This document shows, piece by piece, positions 16,853 through 25,593 of a stretch of DNA of 64,000 nt. A program made the position numbers and the translations under genes. The notes under the pieces are model-generated. The model was not told the DNA's origin. It made no database searches and was given only the letters and a program-made list of their open reading frames with translations. Location of the stretch: NCBI RefSeq assembly GCF_001563225.1, contig NZ_CP014206.1, positions 372,001 through 436,000 on the forward strand, read 5' to 3'. Position 1 is the stretch's first letter; every line of letters begins with the position of its first letter. This stretch comes from Pseudodesulfovibrio indicus. GTDB taxonomy: Bacteria; Desulfobacterota; Desulfovibrionia; Desulfovibrionales; Desulfovibrionaceae.

Positions 16853-18418
16853 TTAACAATCATCCGATTTATTGTCTAGCCAGTCCGGTTTGTTCAACAG
16901 ATGCATACCGTCTTTCACCAGTGACACGCACATGGCGAAAGTAAAAAGCATCATCGGGAATCCGGCGAGTGATATCAATCCGCGCACCGGCTCGATCCCC
17001 CCGGATATGCACAAAACGTAGGCGATGAGGCCGACCACCACGCCCCAGATGATCTTCAGGTGCTTGGGCGGTTCCTCGCCGACGTGAACGCCCTTGGTGG
17101 AGATGATGGCCAGGGTGGCCACCAGGGAATCGGTCATGGTGGCGAACGAGAAGACGATGGTCACGACGAATATTCCCATCAGGATCTTGCTGAACGGGAA
17201 CTGGGAAAGGAGAATGTAGACCATGGATTCCATGCCGAACTCGTGGATGCCCGCCCAGACGTCCACCAGGCCGCTCCACTGGAAGTAGACGGCCGTGCCG
17301 CCGAAGGTGGCGATCCAGAAATGGCAGAAGATGGTGGGCGGCACGACGTTGACCAGGATGAACTGGCGGATGGTCCGCCCCTTGCCCATGCGCGCCAGGA
17401 AGTGACCCAGCAGCGGGGCGAAGATGAAGAAGATCTCCATGTAGGGAACGAGCCACTGCATGGGCCATTTGTCGTTGACCTGCATGGTGTTGAGCAGGGT
17501 GCTGTTGCGGAAGAAATTGTTGGCGAAATAGCCGAAGGACTCGACGCCTATCCCCAGGATGAACAGCGTGGGCCCCGCCAGAAGAACAATGGCCATGAAA
17601 AAGAAGAACGCCCGCGTGGTGCCCGTGGAGAGATAGCGCATGCCTTTTTTCAGGCCGGAATAGGACGAGAGCACATAGATGGGGATGATGATGGCGGCTG
17701 CCACGGCCCAGGTGCCGGCACCGGGGGTGTAGCCGAATATCCTGCCGGTGCCGCTGCCGATCTGCATGAGCCCCGCGCCCATGCTGGTGGCGATGGCGCA
17801 ACACAGGGAAAACAGGCAGATGGCGTGCACCGTCGGGACCAGGATCGGGCGGTATTTCTTCGGGAAGATGGCGTACATCCCGGCCGCGACGGAAAGGGGA
17901 TAGTTGCGGTTGTAGCTGACCAGGGCGATGGCCACGGCGCAGATGGTGTAAAAACAGTACTGGGCGATGGTCCAGTGCAGGGTGGTCTGCGCGATGGCGA
18001 ACACCCCCGCGTCCTTTGAGCCGGGCTCCAGATGCAGGCTCAGCGGCGGCTGCATCATGTGGTAGATGGGCTCGCCCATGGCCCAGAACAGAATGCCGAT
18101 GCCGATGCAGCCGCACAGGGAAAGGGCGAACCACTGCCAGAAGGTGAACTCGGGCTTGGCGTCCCTCCCGCCGAGCCGGATGTCGCCGATGGGCGAAAAG
18201 GCGATCCCGGCGGTGAACATGACGATGATGATCCCGAGGGACACCTCCAGCCATCCGAAGTTCACGTGGATCCAGCTCATGGTCCGGGACAAAATGGCGG
18301 CCAGCCCCTCGTGATAGACCAGCCCCAGAAGTATCCCGAATGCGAGCAGTATGAAACCGGGCCAAAAGGTGTAGTGATTGAGTTTCCTTCGTTCGGCTAT
18401 ACAGGCATCCTCGGTCAT
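16853..18418 (-). CDS. BCCT-family transporter (betaine/carnitine/choline type)
   Basis: This 521-residue membrane protein has about 12 transmembrane segments. The family core is clear: WQWFALSLCGCIGIGILFWAMGEPIYHM (segment 3-4 region), SYNRNYPLSVAAGMYAIFP, and LVPYMEIFFIFAPLLGHFLARMGKGRTIRQF. BCCT carriers import quaternary ammonium compounds or similar zwitterions with Na+ or H+. It diverges from the Kor operon across a shared control region, with its own TTGACA promoter, so it likely imports the substrate or a precursor for that operon. The compound cannot be named from sequence. Confidence 0.93.
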   Translation of the reverse strand: MTEDACIAERRKLNHYTFWPGFILLAFGILLGLVYHEGLAAILSRTMSWIHVNFGWLEVSLGIIIVMFTAGIAFSPIGDIRLGGRDAKPEFTFWQWFALSLCGCIGIGILFWAMGEPIYHMMQPPLSLHLEPGSKDAGVFAIAQTTLHWTIAQYCFYTICAVAIALVSYNRNYPLSVAAGMYAIFPKKYRPILVPTVHAICLFSLCCAIATSMGAGLMQIGSGTGRIFGYTPGAGTWAVAAAIIIPIYVLSSYSGLKKGMRYLSTGTTRAFFFFMAIVLLAGPTLFILGIGVESFGYFANNFFRNSTLLNTMQVNDKWPMQWLVPYMEIFFIFAPLLGHFLARMGKGRTIRQFILVNVVPPTIFCHFWIATFGGTAVYFQWSGLVDVWAGIHEFGMESMVYILLSQFPFSKILMGIFVVTIVFSFATMTDSLVATLAIISTKGVHVGEEPPKHLKIIWGVVVGLIAYVLCISGGIEPVRGLISLAGFPMMLFTFAMCVSLVKDGMHLLNKPDWLDNKSDDC

Positions 18419-18567
18419 GATCTCATCCCCAACTTGTCTGATGAACTACCTGATCCGCCATAATGCCGGTCAACGCGGCTCCCGTCTCCATCGACATTTC
18501 GAAAGAGCAAGCAGGCCGGGCATTGCAACATAACGGCTCGTCCTCTTCGCAATAATGATATCGCGTA

Positions 18568-18580
18568 CCGTTTTGTGGTA
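18568..18580. promoter_or_regulatory. operator motif copy at the BCCT promoter
   Basis: CCGTTTTGTGGTA differs at one base of 13 from the left arm of the large palindrome at 18832-18862. It lies immediately downstream of the -10 element of the BCCT promoter, around the expected start of transcription, which is a repressor position. Confidence 0.6.
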
Positions 18581-18609
18581 AGATTAGAGCAACAGAAACG
18601 TGATGTCAA
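18581..18609 (-). promoter_or_regulatory. sigma-70-like promoter for the BCCT gene
   Basis: On the minus strand a perfect -35 TTGACA (18609-18604) is separated by 17 bases from a -10-like TAATCT (18586-18581). Transcription would start near 18574 and leave a leader of about 155 nt before the BCCT ATG. Confidence 0.6.
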
Positions 18610-18735
18610 TGGGGTTGTCTTTTTTTGGAAGAGCACCTTTCCGGAAATGTGCTCTGTCGCGATCTGAATTGAAAAATGCAACAACTCATTCAATAGATGA
18701 ATAAAATTGGCTCATACAAGTTTCATCGAGGGGTA

Positions 18736-18764
18736 TTGACGGAACTCGGCATCTCGGATAAGGT
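18736..18764 (+). promoter_or_regulatory. sigma-70-like promoter for the Kor operon
   Basis: TTGACG (18736-18741) and TAAGGT (18759-18764) are 17 bases apart. The -35 is good and the -10 weak, which suits a regulated promoter. Initiation near 18771 would place both downstream operator sites within the first 95 nt of the transcript. Confidence 0.5.
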
Positions 18765-18782
18765 GCACTTTAACGGTACACA

Positions 18783-18799
18783 ATACCGCAATGCGGTAT
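18783..18799. promoter_or_regulatory. 17-bp palindromic operator
   Basis: ATACCGCA-A-TGCGGTAT is a perfect palindrome around one central base. It contains TACCGCAATGCGG, which matches the right arm of the second palindrome (TACCACAATACGG) at 11 of 13 positions. It lies just past the predicted start of the Kor operon transcript. Confidence 0.7.
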
Positions 18800-18831
18800 G
18801 TAAGCAGCAGGCGACTGCTCCTTTTTTTACC

Positions 18832-18862
18832 CCGTATTGTGGTACAATATACCACAATACGG
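18832..18862. promoter_or_regulatory. 31-bp palindromic operator
   Basis: CCGTATTGTGGTA (18832-18844) and TACCACAATACGG (18850-18862) are perfect inverted repeats separated by CAATA. As RNA it could also fold into a 13-bp hairpin. It lies 51 bp before the first gene of the Kor operon. The arms define the motif TACCRCAAWRCGG shared with the sites at 18783 and 18568. Confidence 0.75.
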
Positions 18863-18913
18863 AACAAGCTGACGTTAATTGGACGAACCGCAACAAATTT
18901 CATTGAGGTGAAT

Positions 18914-19984
18914 ATGACCCAGGAAACTTTGTTTTTGAAAAACACGGAAACCTTCGCCGAGAGCCTGGCGCGTTGCGGAGTGAAGTATCACTTCGCATAC
19001 CCCATCACTCCGGCGACGGACGTCATGAAGAGGATGGCCGTCATCCTGCCCGAATACGGCGGCGAGATGATGCAGATGGAAAGCGAGATCGCCGTATCCA
19101 GCGCCCTCGCCGGGGCGGCCAGCTCCGGCACCCTGTGCGCAACCTCCAGCTCCGGCCCCGGCGTGACCCTGATGCACGAAGCCATCGGCTTCATGTGCGC
19201 CGCGGAACTGCCCTGCATCATGTTCGACTCCATGCGCGTGGGGCCGGGCGACGGCGACATCCTCGGCGCGCAGAGCGACTACTTCGTCGCCACCCGGGGC
19301 GGCGCGCACGGCGACTATCACGTCATCGTCCTGGCGCCCTCCTCCGGCCAGGAAATCGCCGACATCATGCCGCACGGCATCCGCCTGGCATACACGTACC
19401 GCACCCCCGTGCTGTTCGTGCTCGACGGCGTCAGCGCCCAGATGACCGAGTCGGCCACCCTCCCCGCCTACAACGATTATTCCGCCGAGTTCGACACCTC
19501 CGGCTGGGCCTTCACCGGAACCCAGGACCATCCCAAGCGCGCCCTCATCACCGGCAGCTATTCCCACGAGGACGGCTACGTGATGAACGAGCGGCTCCGC
19601 GCCAAGTACGAAGTCATCCGCGAGAACGAGCCCATGTGGGAGTCCGAGCAGGTGGAGGACGCGGAACTGGTGGTCGCCGCCTTCGGCATCCACGGCCGCA
19701 TGTGCAGGGACCTGGTCACTAGGATGCGCGCCCAGGGCAGGAAGGTCGGGTTCATCCGGCCCATCACCCTGTGGCCGTTCCCGGACAAGGCGTTCTCGGC
19801 CCTTCCCGAATCGGTGAAGAACATCCTGGTGGTGGAAATGAACCACGGTCAGATGGTCGACGACGTCCGGCTGGCCGTGAACGGGCGGATCCCGGTCCAT
19901 TTCCTCGGCAAGACCGGCGGCGACATGCCCATGAACACCCTGGCAGAAATGGTTGCCGAAGCAGAAAGAATCCTGGGGGAATAA
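18914..19984 (+). CDS. 2-oxoacid:ferredoxin oxidoreductase, alpha subunit (KorA-like)
   Basis: The start at 18914 follows GAGGTG by 3 bases and gives 356 residues. The pyrimidine-binding domain I motif YPITPATD and the QMESEIAVSSALAGA segment are typical of Kor/Vor alpha subunits, and domain II follows (VVAAFGIHGRMCRDLVTRMRAQG). With the next three genes it forms a four-subunit enzyme that decarboxylates a 2-oxoacid to acyl-CoA and reduces ferredoxin. The acid (2-oxoglutarate, branched-chain or other) cannot be decided; the downstream FAD enzyme and RidA point to an amino-acid-derived one. First gene of the operon, behind palindromic operators. Confidence 0.92.
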   Translation: MTQETLFLKNTETFAESLARCGVKYHFAYPITPATDVMKRMAVILPEYGGEMMQMESEIAVSSALAGAASSGTLCATSSSGPGVTLMHEAIGFMCAAELPCIMFDSMRVGPGDGDILGAQSDYFVATRGGAHGDYHVIVLAPSSGQEIADIMPHGIRLAYTYRTPVLFVLDGVSAQMTESATLPAYNDYSAEFDTSGWAFTGTQDHPKRALITGSYSHEDGYVMNERLRAKYEVIRENEPMWESEQVEDAELVVAAFGIHGRMCRDLVTRMRAQGRKVGFIRPITLWPFPDKAFSALPESVKNILVVEMNHGQMVDDVRLAVNGRIPVHFLGKTGGDMPMNTLAEMVAEAERILGE

Positions 19985-19988
19985 CCAA

Positions 19989-20750
19989 ATGGAAAACCTG
20001 AGCGCCAAATACGGCGAGACGCTGAACCTCGACAAACTGACCAGCTACTGCCCCGGCTGCGGGCACGGCATCGTGACCAGACTGGTGGCCGAAGCCATCG
20101 AAAACCTGGGCATCATGAAGCGGACCGTCGCCATCGTCGGCATCGGCTGCGGCGGATTCTCGCATCACTATATGGATATCGACGCCATCGAGGCCACCCA
20201 TGGCCGCTCCCCGTCCTTCGCCATCGGCTACAAGATGACCCGGCCGGACAACATCGTCTTCACCTACGCGGGCGACGGCGACACCTGCGCCATCGGCCTC
20301 GGCGACCTGCTGCATGCGGCCAACAAGGGCATGCCGGTCACCACCGTCATGGTCAACAACTCGGTCTTCGGCATGACCGGCGGCCAGATGTCGCCCACCT
20401 CCCTGCACGGCCAGGTGACCACGACCACCACCAAGGGCCGCGACACCGCCCGGCAGGGCTACCCGCTGCTCGTGCCGGAGATGATGCAGCACATGCCCGG
20501 CGTCAAATACCTGGCCCGGGAGACGGTCGCCACCCCCAAGGACATCCGCAAGGCCAAGAAAAGCATCCAGAAGGCGTTCGAATGCCAGGTCAAGGGCCTC
20601 GGCTACGCCTTCGTGGAGGTCATCGTGCCCTGCCCGACCGGGCTGAAGAAGAACGTCCGGGACTCCTACCAGTGGTGCGCCGAACATGCGACCGCCTACT
20701 TCAAACCTCAGGTCTTCAAAGACGAAACGGAGCAAGACAATGTTGCATAA
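19989..20750 (+). CDS. 2-oxoacid:ferredoxin oxidoreductase, beta (TPP) subunit (KorB-like)
   Basis: The 253-residue subunit starts 4 bp after the alpha stop. It has the CPGCGHG cluster-proximal motif near residue 22 and the thiamine diphosphate motif GDGDTCAIGLGDLLHAAN ending in VMVNNSVFGMTGGQMSPTS, which is the KorB signature. It binds TPP and contributes to the iron-sulfur electron path. The next gene overlaps it by 11 bp, so translation is coupled. An alternative upstream ATG at 19953 lies inside the alpha gene and was not chosen. Confidence 0.92.
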   Translation: MENLSAKYGETLNLDKLTSYCPGCGHGIVTRLVAEAIENLGIMKRTVAIVGIGCGGFSHHYMDIDAIEATHGRSPSFAIGYKMTRPDNIVFTYAGDGDTCAIGLGDLLHAANKGMPVTTVMVNNSVFGMTGGQMSPTSLHGQVTTTTTKGRDTARQGYPLLVPEMMQHMPGVKYLARETVATPKDIRKAKKSIQKAFECQVKGLGYAFVEVIVPCPTGLKKNVRDSYQWCAEHATAYFKPQVFKDETEQDNVA

Positions 20751-21297
20751 GTGTATGTTTTCCGGGTCCGGCGGACAGGGGTCCGCGCTGATGGCGAAAA
20801 TGGTCTGCCTGGGCGCGATCAAGGAAAACCTGAAGGTCGTCATGACCCAGACCTACGGCATCGAGCAGCGGGGCGGAGACTCCACCGCCTACGTGATCGT
20901 CTCCGACGAATGCATCGGCAGCCCCATCGTGGAAAACGACGCCACCATCGCCGTGGCCCTCAGCCAGTCCATCTACGACAACTGCTTTGACGGCACGGTC
21001 TCCGGCGGCAAGCTCTTCACCAACACCTCCATGATCGAAACGCCCCGGGAAGCCGAGGGCTGTGACCAGATTCTCCTGCCCGTTTCGGACATGGGCGTCG
21101 AGCTCGGCACCGTGCGCTGCGCCAACATGGTCATGCTCGGGGCCGTGCTGGCCGGGACCGGAATCCTCAAGCTGGAAACGGTCGAGGAAGTCGTGAACGA
21201 GGTCTTCGGAGCCAAGAAACCGAAACTGGTCGGACTGAACGTCGAGGCGCTGCGCGCCGGATACGCCGCCATGAACAAGGAGGCCGCCAATGGCTGA
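20740..21297 (+). CDS. 2-oxoacid:ferredoxin oxidoreductase, gamma subunit
   Basis: The 185-residue protein starts CMFSGSGGQGSALMAKMVCLGA and contains QTYGIEQRGGDSTAYVIVSD, the standard gamma-domain motifs of the POR/KOR superfamily. In this family the domain binds CoA or supports subunit contacts. It overlaps the beta gene by 11 bp and the delta gene by 8 bp, so all four subunits are made together. Confidence 0.92.
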   Translation: MLHKCMFSGSGGQGSALMAKMVCLGAIKENLKVVMTQTYGIEQRGGDSTAYVIVSDECIGSPIVENDATIAVALSQSIYDNCFDGTVSGGKLFTNTSMIETPREAEGCDQILLPVSDMGVELGTVRCANMVMLGAVLAGTGILKLETVEEVVNEVFGAKKPKLVGLNVEALRAGYAAMNKEAANG

Positions 21298-21502
21298 CAA
21301 GCACCATGTTATCGACGCCCGCCGCTGCAAGGCGTGCGGACTGTGTGTTGACAATTGTCCCAAGGAAGTCCTGGCCATCGGCAAGGAAATCAATGGGCAG
21401 GGATACAACTATGTCGTCCAGGCCAACCCGGAAAACTGCGTGCTGTGCGACATCTGCGGCATCGTCTGCCCCGACATGGCCATTGGCGTAATCAAAGCAT
21501 AA
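21290..21502 (+). CDS. 2-oxoacid:ferredoxin oxidoreductase, delta ferredoxin subunit
   Basis: This 70-residue protein is a two-cluster ferredoxin: CKACGLCVDNCP and CVLCDICGIVCP. In four-subunit Por/Kor/Vor enzymes the delta subunit passes electrons from the beta-subunit cluster to free ferredoxin. Here it is last of the four rather than first, as in some archaeal operons. A terminator-like hairpin follows 11 bp after its stop, so expression may drop before the acyl-CoA synthetase gene. Confidence 0.93.
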   Translation: MADKHHVIDARRCKACGLCVDNCPKEVLAIGKEINGQGYNYVVQANPENCVLCDICGIVCPDMAIGVIKA

Positions 21503-21513
21503 ATTGTACGTTT

Positions 21514-21535
21514 CCATCCCCGTTACAGGGGATGG
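21514..21535 (+). terminator. hairpin between the Kor genes and the acyl-CoA synthetase
   Basis: CCATCCCC (21514-21521) and GGGGATGG (21528-21535) form an 8-bp stem with a 6-base loop followed by TTTCTTGT. The short T-run suggests a partial terminator or processing site within the operon, setting the ratio between the oxidoreductase and downstream genes. Confidence 0.55.
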
Positions 21536-21556
21536 TTTCTTGTAAGGAGCTTCTTC

Positions 21557-23704
21557 ATGAATGATCTGGTCCCCCTGTTCCAACCCAAAAGCGTCGCCCT
21601 GATCGGCGCTTCCTCCAACTCGAAGAAGTACGGGTATTGGACAGCCAAGAGCCTGATTGAAAACAAGTTCGAGGGAGACATCCACCTTGTCTCCCGCTCG
21701 GGCGGCGAAATCTTCGGCCGACCGACCTTCCCCGACATCCTGTCCGTTCCGGGCGAAGTGGACCTGGCCATCATCGCCATCGCCCCCAAGTTCATCCTGC
21801 CCGTCATGGAGCAGTGTGTGGAAAAGGGCGTCAAATGCGCCATCGTGGTCTCCACCGGCTTCGGCGAAGTCGGCCCCGAGGGCAAGGAACTGGAACGGCA
21901 GATGCTCGAAATCGCCCGCAAGGGCAACATGCGCGTCCAGGGCCCGAACTGCATGGGCACCTACAGCGCGGCCAAGAGCATGAACGCGAGCATCATCGAC
22001 CTGGCCCCCGGCCCCATGAGCCTCGTGCTGCAGAGCGGCAACTTCGGCATCGACATCAACTTCAATGCCAAGTCCCGCAACCTCGGCTACAGCTGCTGGG
22101 CGACCATCGGCAACCAGATGGACATGCGGTTCCACGACTTCGTCGAGTACATCGAGGGCGATGACGACACCAAGTGCCTGCTCCTGTACATGGAAGGCCT
22201 CCGCGTCGAGAGCGAGGAGGACGGCCGCAAATTCATCGAGGCCGCGCAAAAGACCGCGGCCCGCAAACCCATCGCCGCCATCAAAATCGGCCGCAGCGCC
22301 GCGGGCGCCCGCGCCGCCGCCTCCCATACCGGCTCCCTGGCGGGCAGTGAAAAGATCTTCGACGCCGCCCTCAGGCAGGCCGGGATCATCCGCGTGGACA
22401 GCCCCAACCAGCTGCTGGACGCGGCCGAGGCCTTCTCCAAGTGCAAGCCCGCCCGGGGCAAGCGCATCGCCATCCTGACCGACGGCGGCGGGCACGGCGT
22501 CATGGCCACGGACTTTGCCGAAAAGTTCAACCTGGAAGCCCCTGTCCTGTCCGACGCCACCCAGGCCAAGCTCCGGGAAATCCTGATGCCGCACTGCCCC
22601 ATCAAGAACCCGGTCGATCTGGCGGGCACCCCCGAAGCTGACATGTGGGTTTTCGACCGTTGCCTGGAAGTCCTGCTGGACGACCCGGATGTGGACGGCA
22701 TAATCATCGTGGGCCTGTACGGCGGATACGCCGACCTGTCCGAGGAATTCCGCGCCCTGGAGATGGACGTGGCCCGGAGCATGACCGAGCGGATCGCCGC
22801 CGGGGACAAGCCCGTCGTGATGCACTCCATCTATGCGCCCCAGAACCCCGAATGCCTGGAATACATCCGTGAGAACGGCGTTCCGGTCTTCGGCGAGGTG
22901 GACGCCGCCGTCCGCACCATGGGCGTGCTCTCGGGTTACGGCGACCTCCGCAAGGCCCTCGCGGAAGAGGCTGCCGGGGAACTGCCGGACATGCCCGCCG
23001 ACCGCAGGGAAAAGGCCGCGGCCATCATCGACGCGGTCCGAAAATCCGGCCGGGTGAACATGGTCGAGACCGAGGCGCGGGAGATCCTTCGCTGCTACGG
23101 CCTCGGCGTCACCGAGGACTTCCTGGTGACCAGCGCGGAAGAGGCCGCGGAGGTCTACGGGAAGATCGGCGGCAAGGTGGTGATGAAGATCGTGTCTCCG
23201 GAGATCCTGCACAAGACCGATGCCGGCGGCGTGGCCCTGAACATCGAGTCCGGCGAGATGGCGGGCGAGGCCTACGAACGGTTGGTCCGAAACGGCCGCC
23301 TGTACAAGTCGGACGCCGACATCCTCGGCGTCATGATGACCGCGATGCTGCCCGGAGGCGTCGAGTGCATCATCGGTTCGAGCCACGACAACACCTTCGG
23401 CCCGACCGTGATGTTCGGGCTGGGCGGCATCTTCGTGGAGATTCTCAAGGACGTGGCCTTCCGGGTGGCCCCGGTGAACATGCCCGCCTGCCGCAGCATG
23501 ATCCGCGAGATCAAGGGACTGGGAATGCTCCAGGGCGCGCGCGGCTCCAAGCCCTGCGACCTGGAGGCGTTGGCCGAGACCGCCTGCGTGGTCTCGCACC
23601 TCGTGAACGAGCTGCGGGACATCGCCGAGGTCGATCTCAACCCGGTCTTCGCATGGGAAAAAGGGCTGGCCATCGCGGACGCCCGAATCGTCCTCCACAG
23701 CTAG
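21557..23704 (+). CDS. acyl-CoA synthetase (ADP-forming), fused alpha-beta
   Basis: The 715-residue protein combines the CoA-binding and ligase domains (FQPKSVALIGASSNSKKYGYW; phospho-acceptor His257 in SHTGSLAGS) with an ATP-grasp domain (VMKIVSPEILHKTDAGGVALNI, and DLNPVF near the end). Such ACD enzymes convert acyl-CoA, ADP and phosphate to the free acid, CoA and ATP. Placed after the Kor genes it would recover ATP from the acyl-CoA they make. A ribosome-binding site (AAGGAG) precedes the ATG. A second enzyme of this family is at the right end of the window. Acyl specificity is unknown. Confidence 0.92.
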   Translation: MNDLVPLFQPKSVALIGASSNSKKYGYWTAKSLIENKFEGDIHLVSRSGGEIFGRPTFPDILSVPGEVDLAIIAIAPKFILPVMEQCVEKGVKCAIVVSTGFGEVGPEGKELERQMLEIARKGNMRVQGPNCMGTYSAAKSMNASIIDLAPGPMSLVLQSGNFGIDINFNAKSRNLGYSCWATIGNQMDMRFHDFVEYIEGDDDTKCLLLYMEGLRVESEEDGRKFIEAAQKTAARKPIAAIKIGRSAAGARAAASHTGSLAGSEKIFDAALRQAGIIRVDSPNQLLDAAEAFSKCKPARGKRIAILTDGGGHGVMATDFAEKFNLEAPVLSDATQAKLREILMPHCPIKNPVDLAGTPEADMWVFDRCLEVLLDDPDVDGIIIVGLYGGYADLSEEFRALEMDVARSMTERIAAGDKPVVMHSIYAPQNPECLEYIRENGVPVFGEVDAAVRTMGVLSGYGDLRKALAEEAAGELPDMPADRREKAAAIIDAVRKSGRVNMVETEAREILRCYGLGVTEDFLVTSAEEAAEVYGKIGGKVVMKIVSPEILHKTDAGGVALNIESGEMAGEAYERLVRNGRLYKSDADILGVMMTAMLPGGVECIIGSSHDNTFGPTVMFGLGGIFVEILKDVAFRVAPVNMPACRSMIREIKGLGMLQGARGSKPCDLEALAETACVVSHLVNELRDIAEVDLNPVFAWEKGLAIADARIVLHS

Positions 23705-23737
23705 CTAAATATAAAACTTCAACAAAAGAGTTGGGTT

Positions 23738-25063
23738 ATGAAAGACGTAAAGATTTACCCCACGACCACAGGCCAGAGCTGGGTGGAAATGTCCGACTAC
23801 AAGTTCCACCGCTTCAACGATCTCTCTGAGATCAGGGACGAGTACGACTACGTCGTGGTCGGCGCCGGATACGGCGGCCAGGCCGCGGCCAGGCACCTGG
23901 CCGAGCTGCATCCCGACGCCCGGATCGCCGTGTTCGAGGCCATCAAGATCGGCGACAACGACAGCGGCAAGAACGCCGGCTTCATCATCGACGTCCCCCA
24001 CGACTTCGGCGACCAGGGCGCCTCCTCCTTCGAGGAGAACCAGAAGTACTTCCAGTTGAACACCTTCATCATCAAGTGGATGGAAGACACCATCAAGGAC
24101 AACGGCATTGATGACGTCGACTGGGATCACTGCGGCAAATACCTGTGCTGCGCCGAGGAAAAGAGCTTCAAGCTCATCGATCACGAAGTGGACGAGCTCA
24201 AGCGGATGAACTGCTCCTACGAAGTGGTGGAAGGCGAGGAGCTGTTCCGCCGCACCGGCACCCGGTACTACAAGAAGGCCCTGTACACCCCCGGTTCCGT
24301 GCTCATCAACCCGGCCGACGTCCTGCGCGCCATGTTCTCCGCCATGCCGGACTCCGTGGACGTATTCGAGGAGTGTCCGGTCATGCGCATCGACGAGGGC
24401 AGCCCCACCAGCGTCATCCTCCGCAGCGGCAAGCGGGTCAAGTGCAAGTTCGTCCTGGTCACGGGCGGCCCCTTCATCCCGCAGTTCGGCATAGGCAACA
24501 AGGTGTTCTGCCCCGTGCTCTCCTACGGCGCCTTCACCCGCCGCTTCACCGACGACGAGATGCGGCATTTCGCGGGCGTCAAGCCCTGGGGATGCACGGC
24601 GGGCCATCCGGCGGGAACCACCGTCCGCTTCACCCGCGACAACCGCATATTCGTGCGCAACGGGTTCTCCTTCGCCACCAACCTGACGACTTCCCACCAG
24701 CGCATCCAGCGGGCCATTCCCAAGCTCCGCCGGGCCTACGAGAACCGTTTCCCGGAACTGAAGCACGTCAACTTCGAGTTCGTGTACGGCGGCATGATCA
24801 ACATGACCATGAACTTCCGGCCGCTGATGCTCCAGCAGAACTCCACCGTGTTCGCCTCGGCCAGCGGCGAGGGCGCGGGCGTGGCCAAGACCAGCCTGTG
24901 CGGCTACTACCTGGCGGAATGGGTCAGCGGCATGAACAGCGACAACCTGGCCTTCCTCCAGAAGATCTCGACCCCCAAAAAGCTTCCCCCGGAACCGTTC
25001 CTGACCATGGGAGCGGAAGCCCGGCTCTTCTTTGAAGAGTTCTGCGCCAAAAAGGAAATCTAA
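23738..25063 (+). CDS. FAD-dependent amino acid/amine oxidoreductase (DAO family)
   Basis: The 441-residue protein has the FAD Rossmann motif VVVGAGYGGQAAARHL (GxGxxG at residues 42-47) and SGKNAGFIID, the form seen in PuuB-like amine oxidases. It ends with YGGMINMTMNFRPLM and ASGEGAGVAKTSLCG, the C-terminal FAD loop. The family oxidises amino acids or secondary amines to imines. In an anaerobe the electron acceptor is unlikely to be oxygen; it may be quinone or another carrier. The neighbouring RidA gene supports an imine product. No membrane segment or signal peptide was seen. Confidence 0.88.
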   Translation: MKDVKIYPTTTGQSWVEMSDYKFHRFNDLSEIRDEYDYVVVGAGYGGQAAARHLAELHPDARIAVFEAIKIGDNDSGKNAGFIIDVPHDFGDQGASSFEENQKYFQLNTFIIKWMEDTIKDNGIDDVDWDHCGKYLCCAEEKSFKLIDHEVDELKRMNCSYEVVEGEELFRRTGTRYYKKALYTPGSVLINPADVLRAMFSAMPDSVDVFEECPVMRIDEGSPTSVILRSGKRVKCKFVLVTGGPFIPQFGIGNKVFCPVLSYGAFTRRFTDDEMRHFAGVKPWGCTAGHPAGTTVRFTRDNRIFVRNGFSFATNLTTSHQRIQRAIPKLRRAYENRFPELKHVNFEFVYGGMINMTMNFRPLMLQQNSTVFASASGEGAGVAKTSLCGYYLAEWVSGMNSDNLAFLQKISTPKKLPPEPFLTMGAEARLFFEEFCAKKEI

Positions 25064-25089
25064 CCATACCCCTAGCCAGCTCCTGTTAA

Positions 25090-25127
25090 CCGGAAGGATG
25101 CCGCCAATGCCCCCGGCATCCTTCCGG
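25090..25127 (+). terminator. 14-bp hairpin before ridA
   Basis: CCGGAAGGATGCCG (25090-25103) pairs perfectly with 25114-25127 across a 10-base loop. No T-run follows. It lies between the FAD oxidoreductase and RidA genes and may stabilise or process the upstream mRNA. Confidence 0.5.
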
Positions 25128-25156
25128 CAGGAGCCCCATACCCGAAGGAGTAGCTC

Positions 25157-25549
25157 ATGGAATTCTTCAATTCTGCCGAATCCGCTGAAGTTATAGGCCC
25201 TTACAGCCACTGCGTCAAAGCGGGGGACACCTATTACATCTGTGGCCAGGTCCCGTTCCACCCCACCTCCGGCCATGTGGTCGGAACCACCATCAAGGAG
25301 CAGACCTTCCAGACGCTGTACAACCTGAAGTGCGTCCTGGACGCCGCCGGTCTCGATATTTCGGACATCGCCAAAGTCAACGTCTTCCTGACCAGCATGG
25401 AAGACTTCGACGGCTTCAACGAGGTCTACGCCGACTTCATGGGCGATCACCGCCCGGCCCGCCTGTGCCTGGGCGCGGGAGAGATCGCCCACGGCTGTCT
25501 GCTGGAATTGGATGCGATCGCCTACAAGGGAAAGTCGCGAGGAATGTAA
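25157..25549 (+). CDS. RidA-family imine/enamine deaminase
   Basis: The 130-residue protein is a complete Rid/YjgF member. Arg102 and Glu117 (RPARLCLGAGEI and CLLELDAIAY) line up with Arg105 and Glu120 of RidA, which hydrolyse reactive 2-imino acids to 2-oxoacids. The segment between them, LCLGAGEIAHGC, differs from the usual VQVARLPKDV, so substrate specificity may be altered. Its position directly after an FAD amine/amino-acid oxidase gene fits hydrolysis of that enzyme's imine product, which the Kor enzyme would then use. A GGAG site precedes the ATG. Confidence 0.92.
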   Translation: MEFFNSAESAEVIGPYSHCVKAGDTYYICGQVPFHPTSGHVVGTTIKEQTFQTLYNLKCVLDAAGLDISDIAKVNVFLTSMEDFDGFNEVYADFMGDHRPARLCLGAGEIAHGCLLELDAIAYKGKSRGM

Positions 25550-25593
25550 TAGGTAGTTGATTCTCCAATAATATCTAAAAGAAGAGGTTTACA

